Shown here: in pieces, positions 9,340-16,912 of the stretch
How the letters are laid out: each line of letters opens with the position of its first letter
Position numbering within the stretch: position 1 is the first letter of the stretch
Source of the DNA: Comamonas koreensis
GTDB taxonomy: Bacteria > Pseudomonadota > Gammaproteobacteria > Burkholderiales > Burkholderiaceae_C
Length of the DNA: 64,000 nt
Assembly: GCF_021026195.1 (NCBI RefSeq)
Contig: NZ_JAJNCT010000005.1
Location: forward strand, 647,231 to 711,230
Direction: 5' to 3'
Made by a program: the position numbers and the translations under genes
The notes under the pieces: model-generated
Database searches by the model: none
Told to the model about the DNA's origin: nothing
The model's input: the letters and a program-made list of their open reading frames with translations, nothing else

Positions 9340-10359
9340 TCAAGCGAGCTTGCCAACGGCGCCTTCGAGCAGGCTCCACACGTCCTTGCCAAAGCGGCCT
9401 TGCCAATCCTTGTAAAAGCCCGAGCTGCGCAGCGCCGCGCGAAAGCTCTCCGCATCCGGTTGGTTGAACTGCAGGCCCTTGCTCGCCAGATCGGCCTGCA
9501 CCGAGGCATTGAGCTGGCTGATATCCGCCCGCTGCGCCATGCCGGCATCGTTGATGGCGGTGGCCACGATTTTCTTCAGATCGGCCGGCAGGCTCTCCCA
9601 CATGCGGCCGTTGGCAATGAACCAATAACCGTCCCAGATATGGTTGGTCAGCGAGCAGAACTTCTGCACCTCGTAGAGCTTGGCCACCTGGATGATGGGC
9701 AGCGGGTTCTCCTGCGCATCCACAATCCGGGTCTGCAGCGACGAATACACCTCGGAGAACTGCAGGCTGGCCGGCGCAGCGCCCAGGCCCTTGAACATCG
9801 CAATCGGCATCGGGCTCACCGGCACGCGGATCTTCAGGCCATCCATGTCCTTGGCGCTTTGCACCGCGCCCTTGCTGCTGGTGGTCTGGCGGAAACCGTT
9901 GTCCCACATCTTCTCGAACGCATAGAGCTTGCGCTTGGCAATCTCGGCCCGCACCATCGCGCCCAGCTGGCCATCCATCGCCTTCCAGACCTGGTCGTAG
10001 TTGGTAAACGCAAAGCCCACCGCATTGATGGCCGCTGCCGGCACCAGGGTGGCAATCACCAGTGCCGATGGCGTGAAGAAATCAATACCGCCCGAGCGCA
10101 CCTGCGCCAGCATGTCGGTATCGCCACCCAGCTGGTTGTTGGGGTAGATGGCCATCTCGACGCGGCCATTGCTTTCCTTGCGGATGCGGTCAGCCGCCTC
10201 TTGCGCACGGATATTCAGCGGGTGGCTCAGCGGCAGGTTGTTGCCGTATTTGAGCGAGAACTCGGCCGCACGCGCGATCAATGGAAAGCCCGACACCATG
10301 CCCGCGGCAGGCAAGGCAGTCAGTCCCTTGATGAGGGAACGGCGGCTGAGTTCGGTCAT
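9340..10359 (-). CDS. TRAP transporter periplasmic substrate-binding protein (DctP type)
   Basis: A 339-residue periplasmic binding protein, first gene of the operon running to the DUF1537 kinase. The N-terminus is a twin-arginine signal (SRRSLIKG, R6-R7, then a hydrophobic stretch ending ARA-A near residue 31), so export through Tat is likely. The mature part has the DctP pattern, including the conserved region around GLKIRVP that in this family contacts the ligand carboxylate. It should capture a carboxylated ligand for the fused permease. AGGAG lies just upstream of the ATG, and a sigma-70-type promoter precedes it. Confidence 0.93.
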   Translation of the reverse strand: MTELSRRSLIKGLTALPAAGMVSGFPLIARAAEFSLKYGNNLPLSHPLNIRAQEAADRIRKESNGRVEMAIYPNNQLGGDTDMLAQVRSGGIDFFTPSALVIATLVPAAAINAVGFAFTNYDQVWKAMDGQLGAMVRAEIAKRKLYAFEKMWDNGFRQTTSSKGAVQSAKDMDGLKIRVPVSPMPIAMFKGLGAAPASLQFSEVYSSLQTRIVDAQENPLPIIQVAKLYEVQKFCSLTNHIWDGYWFIANGRMWESLPADLKKIVATAINDAGMAQRADISQLNASVQADLASKGLQFNQPDAESFRAALRSSGFYKDWQGRFGKDVWSLLEGAVGKLA

Positions 10360-10414
10360 GCTTGTCTCCTAGTATTTGATTTGAATTGATGTAATGGCAC
10401 AGATCTCATACTGG

Positions 10415-10443
10415 AAGATATGCAAACGACTTGCTATAGTCAA
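10415..10443 (-). promoter_or_regulatory. Predicted sigma-70 promoter of the TRAP/RuBisCO-like operon with an operator in the spacer
   Basis: Read on the minus strand, TTGACT (10443-10438) and TATCTT (10420-10415) are separated by exactly 17 bases. The spacer contains the inverted repeat GCAA-N5-TTGC (10422-10434), a natural site for the divergently encoded LacI-type repressor. This is prediction from sequence only. Confidence 0.55.
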
Positions 10444-10475
10444 ACGCACAAAATGATTGAATCTGATGTTTTCTG

Positions 10476-11531
10476 ATGCCTAGCCACCCAGCAATGCCCC
10501 CGCAGCGTCTCACGCTCAAAACCGTGGCCGCCCTGGCGGGCGTCTCCACCGCGACCGCCGACCGGGTGCTGAACCAGCGCCCCGGCGTGCGCCCCATCAC
10601 CGTGCAGAAAGTGCGCCAGGCCGCGCAGGCGCTGGGCTACCTGCCCGATGCACTGGCCGATGCCACGCCCCAATCCGCGCCCTGGAAGCTGGCCTTTGTG
10701 CTGCCCCAAGGCCAGAACCCCTATCTGCGCATGCTGGGCGACACCATTGGCTTTTCAGAAAGCCACCAGGCGCCCTTCAACGTCAAATGCCAGGTGGAAT
10801 ATGTCGAAAGCTTCAACCCCGAAGCGCTGGCCGCTACCTTGCTGCGCCTGGGCAAACGGGTGCAGGGCATCGCCTTCATGGCCATCGAGCACCCCGCCGT
10901 GCGCGAAGCCGTGCAGCAACTCGCCGACCGGGGCGTGCCTACGTTGACTGTGATCTCGGACCTGGACAACAGCGCCCGCATCGCCTATGTGGGGCTGGAC
11001 AACCGCGCCGCTGGCCGCACCGCCGCCTACCTGCTGGCCCGCTTTATCGGCAACCAGCGCCGCGATGCGCAAATCGCACTGATTGCAGGATCGCGCAGCT
11101 ACCTGGCGCATGAGGAGCGCGAGGGTGGCTTTCTGCAACTGCATGCCGAGCAGTTCCCCGATATGCAGATCCTGGGCCTGCGCGAGAGCTATGACGACTC
11201 CTCCCGCAACTACCAGCAAACCAAGGAGCTGCTGCAGCGCCACCCGCATATCGCCGGCATCTACAACATCGGTGGTTCATCGGATGGCGTAGGCCGTGCA
11301 TTGCAGGAAGCCGGCCGCGAACACCAGGTCGTCCTCATCGGCCACGGCCTCACCCCCGACACCCGCGCCCTGCTGATCAACGGCACCATGGACGCCGTCA
11401 TCACCCAAAGCCACCTGGGCATCATCATGAGCTGCATTCGCATATTCAGCAATCTGCGCGATCAACTCGACACGATGACGGCGGTGGACATCGTGCGGAG
11501 TCAGATTATTTTTCGGGAGAATTTGCCTTGA
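10476..11531 (+). CDS. LacI-family transcriptional regulator
   Basis: A 351-residue DNA-binding regulator. The helix-turn-helix and hinge are clear near the N-terminus (LKTVAALAGVSTATADRVLN, about residues 14-33), followed by a periplasmic-binding-protein-like effector domain of usual length. It is divergent from the TRAP/VOC/RuBisCO-like/kinase operon with only 116 bp between starts, so it most likely controls that operon in response to its sugar-acid substrate or an intermediate. ATGs at 10476 and 10494 are both possible; neither has a strong ribosome-binding site. The local-regulator role is inferred from position. Confidence 0.93.
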   Translation: MPSHPAMPPQRLTLKTVAALAGVSTATADRVLNQRPGVRPITVQKVRQAAQALGYLPDALADATPQSAPWKLAFVLPQGQNPYLRMLGDTIGFSESHQAPFNVKCQVEYVESFNPEALAATLLRLGKRVQGIAFMAIEHPAVREAVQQLADRGVPTLTVISDLDNSARIAYVGLDNRAAGRTAAYLLARFIGNQRRDAQIALIAGSRSYLAHEEREGGFLQLHAEQFPDMQILGLRESYDDSSRNYQQTKELLQRHPHIAGIYNIGGSSDGVGRALQEAGREHQVVLIGHGLTPDTRALLINGTMDAVITQSHLGIIMSCIRIFSNLRDQLDTMTAVDIVRSQIIFRENLP

Positions 11532-11639
11532 GGGGGTGGAGACCCGGTCGTTGCGGGACGATGCTTAGATTCCGCATTTGGGAATGACCTGGCTTGCTCT
11601 GAAAGTCCGGTCCATCGCAGACCTAGTCAGACACCGAGA

Positions 11640-11984
11640 CTATGCAATTGATCGAAGCATGGATTCAGAGGGAAGATGTTTAGGCGCTTCGCCTTCAAGC
11701 CCATAGACCTCTAAACCGCTGAGCAGGCCTTCGCTTTGATACAGGAATATGCCAGCAACCAGACCAGCGTCGTCAAAGAAGAAATCTCCCAGAATACCCA
11801 CGCCTGGAGGCGCAGGGTCGTGATCGATCAACTGGAAACAGAGGGTGGCGCAGCCGCAAGGACAACGCGAAGGAGTGACTTGTAGGTGCTCAAGCTGGGA
11901 GAGGAATGCGCTCGCTTCGGGTACGCCATTCTCCAGCATCCAGCGGACGAGCGACATTTCGGAAGCGGATAAAGGACGGTTCAT
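11640..11984 (-). CDS. Small hypothetical protein (DUF6984-like)
   Basis: A 114-residue predicted cytoplasmic protein. The opening MNRPLSASEMSLVRWMLEN resembles the small DUF6984 family; this is recalled from pattern only and is not certain. A Cys-Pro-Cys-Gly-Cys stretch (about residues 42-46) could bind metal. There is no signal peptide or membrane segment. It stands alone between the LacI regulator and the flavin-reductase-like gene. Its base composition is a little lower in G+C than its neighbours, as with the orphan genes at 41480-43030. Function unknown. Confidence 0.6.
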   Translation of the reverse strand: MNRPLSASEMSLVRWMLENGVPEASAFLSQLEHLQVTPSRCPCGCATLCFQLIDHDPAPPGVGILGDFFFDDAGLVAGIFLYQSEGLLSGLEVYGLEGEAPKHLPSESMLRSIA

Positions 11985-12116
11985 TCTTCGACGATTTTTA
12001 AGAGTGCCTCACCCACTGTTTTCCGCTGGGCAACATGACACCCGCTTTGCATTGTTCCTTGCCACGTGCATTGATGGCTGCCGGTTGAGTGACCTAGTCT
12101 ATCCCCCTATACCCCC

Positions 12117-12770
12117 TCACATCTCATCAATCGCCGTACTCCCCGCCCAACTCTGCGCGGCAGCCAGGCCCTCCCCCGCCTCAATCGCAAAGCGCTCCCG
12201 GCAGTTGATGTAAAAGCTCGCGCCAAAGCGCCCGACGGGGAAGAACTCCTGCAGGCGTACCCGCCATTTTTCGGTGTCGACCAAGCCATCGCGCACGGCC
12301 AGCCATTGCACCCTGCCGATGAAGACGTAGCGGCTGGGGGTTTCCAGGGTTTCGTGCAACACGCATTCGAAGGCGACGGGGGCTTGCACGATGCGTGGGG
12401 GGCGCACGCTTTGGGAGGGGGTGGCTGTCAGGCCCGTATGGTCCAGCTCGCTCTCATGCGGGGCCAGGCGGTCGCCGCAGCGGTGCATGGCGGCAGCCAT
12501 GGCTTCGTCGGCGATGTGCACCACAAACTCCTTGTCGCGCAGGATGTTGGTGGCTGTGTCCTTTTGCGCGGTGTCCTGCAGCTTGTTCACGCTCAGCATC
12601 ACCACCGGTGGGTCCTCGCCCATCATGTTGAACATGCTGAATGGGGCGGCATTGATGGTGCCGTCTGCGCCCAAGGTCGTCACCAACGCAATCGGGCGTG
12701 GCACGATCAGGCTGGCCATCAGCTTGTAGCGTTCATAGGTGCCCAGCTGGGCAAAGTCGATCTCGGTCAT
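12117..12770 (-). CDS. Flavin reductase-like (FMN-binding split-barrel) protein
   Basis: A 217-residue cytoplasmic flavoprotein of the flavin-reductase-like domain family. The N-terminal VPRPIALVTT...GTINAAPFSMFNMM stretch (residues about 23-50) is the FMN-binding signature. The frame stays open much further upstream, but the ATG at 12770 (MTEIDFAQ) begins the conserved domain and has GAGAAAG before it. It is divergent from the NMT1-like ABC operon. Such proteins often supply reduced flavin to, or directly reduce, an aromatic or sulfonated substrate, so it may act on the imported compound. That link is inference from position. Confidence 0.85.
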   Translation of the reverse strand: MTEIDFAQLGTYERYKLMASLIVPRPIALVTTLGADGTINAAPFSMFNMMGEDPPVVMLSVNKLQDTAQKDTATNILRDKEFVVHIADEAMAAAMHRCGDRLAPHESELDHTGLTATPSQSVRPPRIVQAPVAFECVLHETLETPSRYVFIGRVQWLAVRDGLVDTEKWRVRLQEFFPVGRFGASFYINCRERFAIEAGEGLAAAQSWAGSTAIDEM

Positions 12771-12853
12771 GGGCGCTTTCTCGTCGTCTGAATGGCGCAT
12801 TTTGCTTGCAATTGCCATGCCGGGCCGCCAGCGCCCCAGTAGCCGACCAAGCA

Positions 12854-12861
12854 TGTATACA
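12854..12861. promoter_or_regulatory. GntR-like half site TGTATACA
   Basis: Palindromic TGTATACA, in context CTTGTATACATG on the minus strand, in the divergent region between the flavin-reductase-like gene and the ABC operon. A second related site, TTGTATGCAA, lies at 13001-13010. Such sequences are typical operators of FadR-type GntR regulators, and an unassigned one is encoded at 20033. Confidence 0.35.
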
Positions 12862-12924
12862 AGCTGCACCAAGCAGATGCGCAGCCCTGCATCAGTGCGT
12901 GCATACACGCGCATCCAACACCTT

Positions 12925-12951
12925 GCATTTGCACCAGCCTGGTGCAAATGC
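12925..12951. promoter_or_regulatory. Perfect 27-bp palindrome upstream of the NMT1-like ABC operon
   Basis: GCATTTGCACCAG (12925-12937), one central C, then CTGGTGCAAATGC (12939-12951): 13 of 13 bases are inverted. It is centred about 40 bases upstream of the sigma-54-type -24 element. It is a very likely protein-binding site (activator or repressor); the protein is unknown. Confidence 0.7.
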
Positions 12952-12977
12952 GCCTGCCAGTACAGGGGCTTACAAAC

Positions 12978-12994
12978 TGGCACCGATCTTGCAA
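12978..12994 (+). promoter_or_regulatory. Sigma-54-type (-24/-12) promoter of the NMT1-like ABC operon
   Basis: TGGCAC-N5-TTGCAA, with GG at 12979-12980 and GC at 12991-12992 separated by exactly 10 bases, as required by RpoN. Transcription would begin near 13003, about 23 bases before the ATG at 13026. No enhancer-binding protein gene is in the window. Confidence 0.6.
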
Positions 12995-13000
12995 ACGACC

Positions 13001-13010
13001 TTGTATGCAA
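13001..13010. promoter_or_regulatory. GntR-like site TTGTATGCAA at the predicted start of transcription
   Basis: TTGTATGCAA matches the core of the site at 12854 and overlaps the predicted sigma-54 start point, a position where a bound repressor would block transcription. Confidence 0.35.
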
Positions 13011-13025
13011 CATCGGAGGACCCCC

Positions 13026-14051
13026 ATGCACAAGCGCAGTTTTCTGAAGACCACCGTCGCCGCTCTGGCGCTGTCCTGGGGTGCAGCCCAGGCGGCAGAT
13101 GCGCCCATCAAGTTCCAGCTCGATTGGCGCTTTGAGGGGCCCGCCGCCTTCTTCTTGCAGCCAGTCGCGCAAGGCCTGTTCAAGGCCCAGGGCCTGGATG
13201 TGACGGTGGATGCCGGCAATGGCTCGGGCGGTGCAGTGCAGCGCGTGGCATCGGGCACCTACGACATGGGCTTTGCCGATCTGGCCTCGGTGATGGAGTT
13301 CCATGCCAACAACCCCGATGCGCCCAACAAGCCGGTCGCGGTCATGGTGGTCTACAACAACACGCCGGCCTCGGTGATGGCGCTCAAGAAGTCGGGCATC
13401 AAGACCCCGGCCGATCTGAGCGGCAAAAAGCTGGGCGCGCCGGTGTTCGATGCCGGCCGCAAGGCCTTCCCCATATTTGAAAAGGCCAACGGCGTCAGCA
13501 ATGTGGCCTGGACGGCGATGGACCCGCCCCTGCGCGAAACCATGCTGGTGCGCGGCGATGTCGATGCCATCACCGGCTTTACCTTTACCAGCCTGCTGAA
13601 TCTGGAGGCGCGCGGTGCCAAGGCCAGCGATGTGGTGGTGATGCAGTACGCCGACTATGGCGTCAAGCTCTACGGCAACGTGATCATCGTCAGCCCCAAG
13701 ATGATCCAGGAGCGGCCCGAGGCGATCAAGAAGTTCTTGACCGCCTTTGCCCAGGGCGCCAAGGGCGTGATCGCCAACCCGGCCCAGGCGATCCAGTCCG
13801 TCAAGGCGCGTGATGGCATCGCCAATGTGGCGCTGGAGACGCGCCGCCTGCAGCTGGCCATCGACACCGTCATCAACAGCGCCGATGCCCGCAAGGAAGG
13901 CTTTGGCCACCTCGACAGCAGCCGCCTGAGCCTGATGGCCGCCCAGGTCTCCGACGCCTATGGCACCAAGACCCGCGTCAAGGCCGAAGACGTCTGGAAC
14001 GGCAGCTTTCTGCCGCCCGCCGCCGTGCTGGATGTGCTCCCCAAAAAGTAA
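13026..14051 (+). CDS. ABC transporter substrate-binding protein, NMT1/THI5-like (copy 1)
   Basis: A 341-residue periplasmic binding protein with a Sec signal peptide (basic MHKRSF, hydrophobic core, cleavage at AQA-AD near residue 23). The mature part starts FQLDWRFEGPAAFF and contains the NMT1/SsuA-type fold (GTYDMGFADLASVMEF). The frame is open from 12942, but ATG 13026 is right: GGAGGA (13015-13020) lies 5 bases upstream and the signal peptide begins there. It is first of a four-gene operon with a paralogue, an ATPase and a permease. Ligands in this family include pyrimidine precursors, sulfonates, riboflavin and aromatics; this one is unknown. Confidence 0.93.
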   Translation: MHKRSFLKTTVAALALSWGAAQAADAPIKFQLDWRFEGPAAFFLQPVAQGLFKAQGLDVTVDAGNGSGGAVQRVASGTYDMGFADLASVMEFHANNPDAPNKPVAVMVVYNNTPASVMALKKSGIKTPADLSGKKLGAPVFDAGRKAFPIFEKANGVSNVAWTAMDPPLRETMLVRGDVDAITGFTFTSLLNLEARGAKASDVVVMQYADYGVKLYGNVIIVSPKMIQERPEAIKKFLTAFAQGAKGVIANPAQAIQSVKARDGIANVALETRRLQLAIDTVINSADARKEGFGHLDSSRLSLMAAQVSDAYGTKTRVKAEDVWNGSFLPPAAVLDVLPKK

Positions 14052-14106
14052 GCCATCCCAAGCCTCTCCTCCCCTTTTGTCCCCCACCACCTGACGAGAC
14101 CATCCC

Positions 14107-15135
14107 GTGAAAAAACGCAGCTTCCTCCACGCATCCCTGGCCCTGCTGGCCGCCGCCAGCACCTGCAACGCACTGGCCCAGCCGCTGACGCCGCTCAAGT
14201 TCCAGCTCGACTGGCGCTTTGAAGGCCCGGCCGCCCTCTTCGTGCACCCCGAGCAAAAGGGCTACTTCAAGCAGGCCGGTCTGGATGTGACGGTGGAAGC
14301 GGCCAGTGGCGCCGGCGCGATCCAGCGCGTGGCCTCAGGCACGCATGACCTGGGCTTTGCCGACCTGGCGGCACTGATGGAATTCCATGCCAACAACCCC
14401 GATGCGCCGATCAAGCCGGTGGCCATCATGGTGATCTACAACACCACACCCGCATCAGTGATGGCGCTGAAAAAATCCGGCATCACCAAGGCCAGCGATC
14501 TGACTGGCAAGAAGATGGGCGCGCCGATTTTTGATGCGGGCCGCCGCACCTTCCCGATCTTTGCGCAGGCCAATGGCGTGGGCGCCGTGCAGTGGACCAC
14601 CATGGATCCACCGCTGCGCGAAACCATGCTGGTGCGCGGCGATCTGGATGCCGTCACCGGCTACACCTTCACCAGCCTGCTTAACCTGGAGGCGCGTGGC
14701 ATCAAGGCCGAAGACGTGGTCGTGCTGCCCTATGCCACGCATGGCGTGCAGCTCTATGGCAATGTCATCATCGCCAGCCCCAAGCTGATTGCCGAGAAGC
14801 CCGAAGCCGTGCGCGCCTTCCTCAAGGCGTTTGCGAAGGGCGCCAAGGAGGCGATTGCCGATCCGCAGGCCGCCATTGCCTCGCTCAAGGCCAAGGATGG
14901 CCTGGTCAATGTGCCGCTGGAGGTCAAACGCCTCAAGCTCACCATCGACACCGCCATCGACAGCAAAGGCGCGCGCGAAGAAGGCTTTGGCCAGCTGCGT
15001 ACCGAGCGCCTGGGCCTGATGGCCGAGCAGGTCGCCAAGGCCTACGAGACCAAGAACCCCGTGCCCGCCCAGGCGGTGTGGAACGGCAGCTTTCTGCCCA
15101 GCGCTGCCGAGCTGGACATCCTCCCCAAGCGCTGA
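14107..15135 (+). CDS. ABC transporter substrate-binding protein, NMT1/THI5-like (copy 2)
   Basis: A 342-residue paralogue of the preceding gene, closely similar along its whole length: KFQLDWRFEGPAA, EFHANNPDAP, MDPPLRETMLVRGD and FTSLLNLEARG are shared. It starts at GTG 14107 with a signal peptide cleaved near ALA-Q (residue 24). Only 55 bp separate the two, so this is a tandem duplication within the operon. The two proteins probably feed one permease with different or related ligands. A single ATPase and permease pair follows. Confidence 0.92.
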   Translation: MKKRSFLHASLALLAAASTCNALAQPLTPLKFQLDWRFEGPAALFVHPEQKGYFKQAGLDVTVEAASGAGAIQRVASGTHDLGFADLAALMEFHANNPDAPIKPVAIMVIYNTTPASVMALKKSGITKASDLTGKKMGAPIFDAGRRTFPIFAQANGVGAVQWTTMDPPLRETMLVRGDLDAVTGYTFTSLLNLEARGIKAEDVVVLPYATHGVQLYGNVIIASPKLIAEKPEAVRAFLKAFAKGAKEAIADPQAAIASLKAKDGLVNVPLEVKRLKLTIDTAIDSKGAREEGFGQLRTERLGLMAEQVAKAYETKNPVPAQAVWNGSFLPSAAELDILPKR

Positions 15136-15192
15136 TCTTGCCGCCTGCAGGGTGCTGCCCGCGCCCTGCCCTTTTGAAGACGATTGCACCCT

Positions 15193-16023
15193 ATGACGGC
15201 CTCCCTCCAAGACCCTGCCTTTGTTGAGTTTCGCGATGTCTGGCTGGCTTACAACGACGAGTTGCAGGCCAAGAACCAGTTCGCCGTCGAAGCCATTGAC
15301 CTGCAAGTGCGCCGTGGCGAGTTCATCGCCATCGTCGGCCCCTCGGGCTGCGGCAAATCCACGTTCATGAAGCTGGCCACCGGCCTGCGCATGCCCAGCA
15401 TCGGCAAGATCCGCATCGATGGCCAGCCCGTCACCGGCCCGCTCAAGATATCGGGCATGGCCTTCCAGTCGCCATCGCTCTTGCCCTGGCGCACCACGGT
15501 CGACAATGTGCTGCTGCCGCTGGAGATCGTCGAGCCCCACCGCAGCCAGTTCAAGGCCCGGCGCCAGGAGTACGAAGAGCGCGCCCGCCGCCTGCTGCAA
15601 AAGGTCGGCCTGGCGGGCTATGAGGACAAGTTCCCCTGGGAGCTGTCAGGCGGCATGCAGCAGCGCGCCAGCATCTGCCGCGCGCTGATCCATGAGCCCA
15701 AGATGCTGCTGCTTGACGAGCCCTTTGGTGCCCTCGATGCCTTCACCCGCGAAGAGCTCTGGTGCATCCTGCGCGATCTGCATGCCGAGCAACAGTTCAA
15801 CGTCATCCTCGTCACGCATGACCTGCGCGAATCCGTCTTCCTGGCCGACTCCATCTATGTGATGAGCAAGAGCCCCGGCCGCTTTGTGGTGCGCCGCGAT
15901 ATCGACATCCCCCGCCCGCGCGATCTGGAGCTGACCTACACCAAGGAGTTCAGCGACATCGTGCATGAGCTGCGCGGCCACATCGGCGCCATGCGCAAGA
16001 CCGGCACCGTGATCAACCAGTAA
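15193..16023 (+). CDS. ABC transporter ATP-binding protein (SsuB/TauB type)
   Basis: Cytoplasmic ATPase of about 276 aa that energises the NMT1-like importer. Walker A GPSGCGKST, signature LSGGMQQR and Walker B MLLLDEPFGALD are all intact. The open frame begins with TTG at 15184, but I chose the ATG at 15193, preceded by GAAGACGA. It sits between the second binding-protein gene and the permease gene (17 bp gap), all on one strand. The family handles nitrate, sulfonate, taurine or pyrimidine-type ligands. Confidence 0.95.
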   Translation: MTASLQDPAFVEFRDVWLAYNDELQAKNQFAVEAIDLQVRRGEFIAIVGPSGCGKSTFMKLATGLRMPSIGKIRIDGQPVTGPLKISGMAFQSPSLLPWRTTVDNVLLPLEIVEPHRSQFKARRQEYEERARRLLQKVGLAGYEDKFPWELSGGMQQRASICRALIHEPKMLLLDEPFGALDAFTREELWCILRDLHAEQQFNVILVTHDLRESVFLADSIYVMSKSPGRFVVRRDIDIPRPRDLELTYTKEFSDIVHELRGHIGAMRKTGTVINQ

Positions 16024-16040
16024 GCGCCCAGGCCCCCCCT

Positions 16041-16817
16041 ATGTACAAGCTCAACAACCCCAAGCTCGAACGCTGGTCGCCCTGGCTGCTGCTGGCCGCC
16101 GTGGTCATCGTCTGGCAAATCATCTGCTCGGCCTTCCAGGTGTCGGAGTTCATCTTCCCCAGCCCCTTGCTCATCTGGCAGCAGTTTCTGGAGTTCCACG
16201 CCGTTATCGCCGCGCACGCCTGGCGCACCTTCTGGGTGACGATGGCCGGCTTTGGCGTGGCCATCGTCGTCGGTGTTTTGCTGGGCTTTTTGATTGGCAG
16301 CTCGCGCCTGGCCTATGCCGCCGTCTACCCGCTGATGACCGCCTTCAACGCGCTGCCCAAGGCCGCCTTTGTGCCCATCCTCGTGGTCTGGTTCGGCATC
16401 GGCATTGGCCCGGCCATCCTCACCGCATTCCTGATCAGCTTCTTCCCCATCATGGTCAACATCGCCACCGGCCTGGCCACGTTGGAGCCCGAACTGGAAG
16501 ACGTCTTGCGCGTGCTCGGCGCCAAGCGCTGGGATGTGTTGATCAAAGTCGGCCTGCCCCGCTCACTGCCCTACTTCTACGGCTCGCTCAAGGTCGCCAT
16601 CACCCTGGCCTTTGTCGGCACCACCGTGTCCGAGATGACCGCCGCCAACGAAGGCATTGGCTACCTGCTGATCTCCGCCGGCTCGTCGATGCAAATGGGC
16701 CTGGCCTTTGCGGGCCTCTTGGTGGTGGGCGCGATGGCGATGGTGATGTATGAGCTGTTCAGCTTGGTAGAAAAGCGCACCACGGCCTGGGCGCACCGAG
16801 GCGCCAACAACCACTAA
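16041..16817 (+). CDS. ABC transporter permease (SsuC/TauC type)
   Basis: Inner-membrane permease of 258 residues with about six hydrophobic segments and the EAA coupling loop (EDVLRVLGAKRWDVLIKVGLP, about residues 153-173) that contacts the ATPase. It is last gene of the NMT1-like operon and is followed by a strong terminator. Only one permease gene is present, so the channel is probably a homodimer. Confidence 0.95.
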   Translation: MYKLNNPKLERWSPWLLLAAVVIVWQIICSAFQVSEFIFPSPLLIWQQFLEFHAVIAAHAWRTFWVTMAGFGVAIVVGVLLGFLIGSSRLAYAAVYPLMTAFNALPKAAFVPILVVWFGIGIGPAILTAFLISFFPIMVNIATGLATLEPELEDVLRVLGAKRWDVLIKVGLPRSLPYFYGSLKVAITLAFVGTTVSEMTAANEGIGYLLISAGSSMQMGLAFAGLLVVGAMAMVMYELFSLVEKRTTAWAHRGANNH

Positions 16818-16857
16818 AGCGGATTGCGGCCCTCGGGCTGAATCACAGCCACCAAAA

Positions 16858-16890
16858 CAAAGGGGCCCGTTCCATAAACGGGCCCCTTTG
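16858..16890. terminator. Bidirectional terminator between the ABC permease and anti-sigma genes
   Basis: A perfect 14-bp stem (16858-16871 with 16877-16890, core AAAGGGGCCCGTT) encloses a 5-base loop. T-rich bases follow on both strands, so it ends both convergent units. Confidence 0.9.
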
Positions 16891-16912
16891 TGCTTTGAAA
16901 AAAAGATGCGCG

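Noticed and set aside
12771..13025. TPP riboswitch before the NMT1/THI5-like genes
   Set aside because: The conserved CUGAGA and ACCUGAUCUGGAUAAUACC elements are not there; the region reads as promoter and operators.
12117..14198. Single long minus-strand frame extending the flavin-reductase-like gene over the binding-protein gene
   Set aside because: Only the part from 12770 downward matches a protein family. The rest lies opposite a well-supported plus-strand gene.
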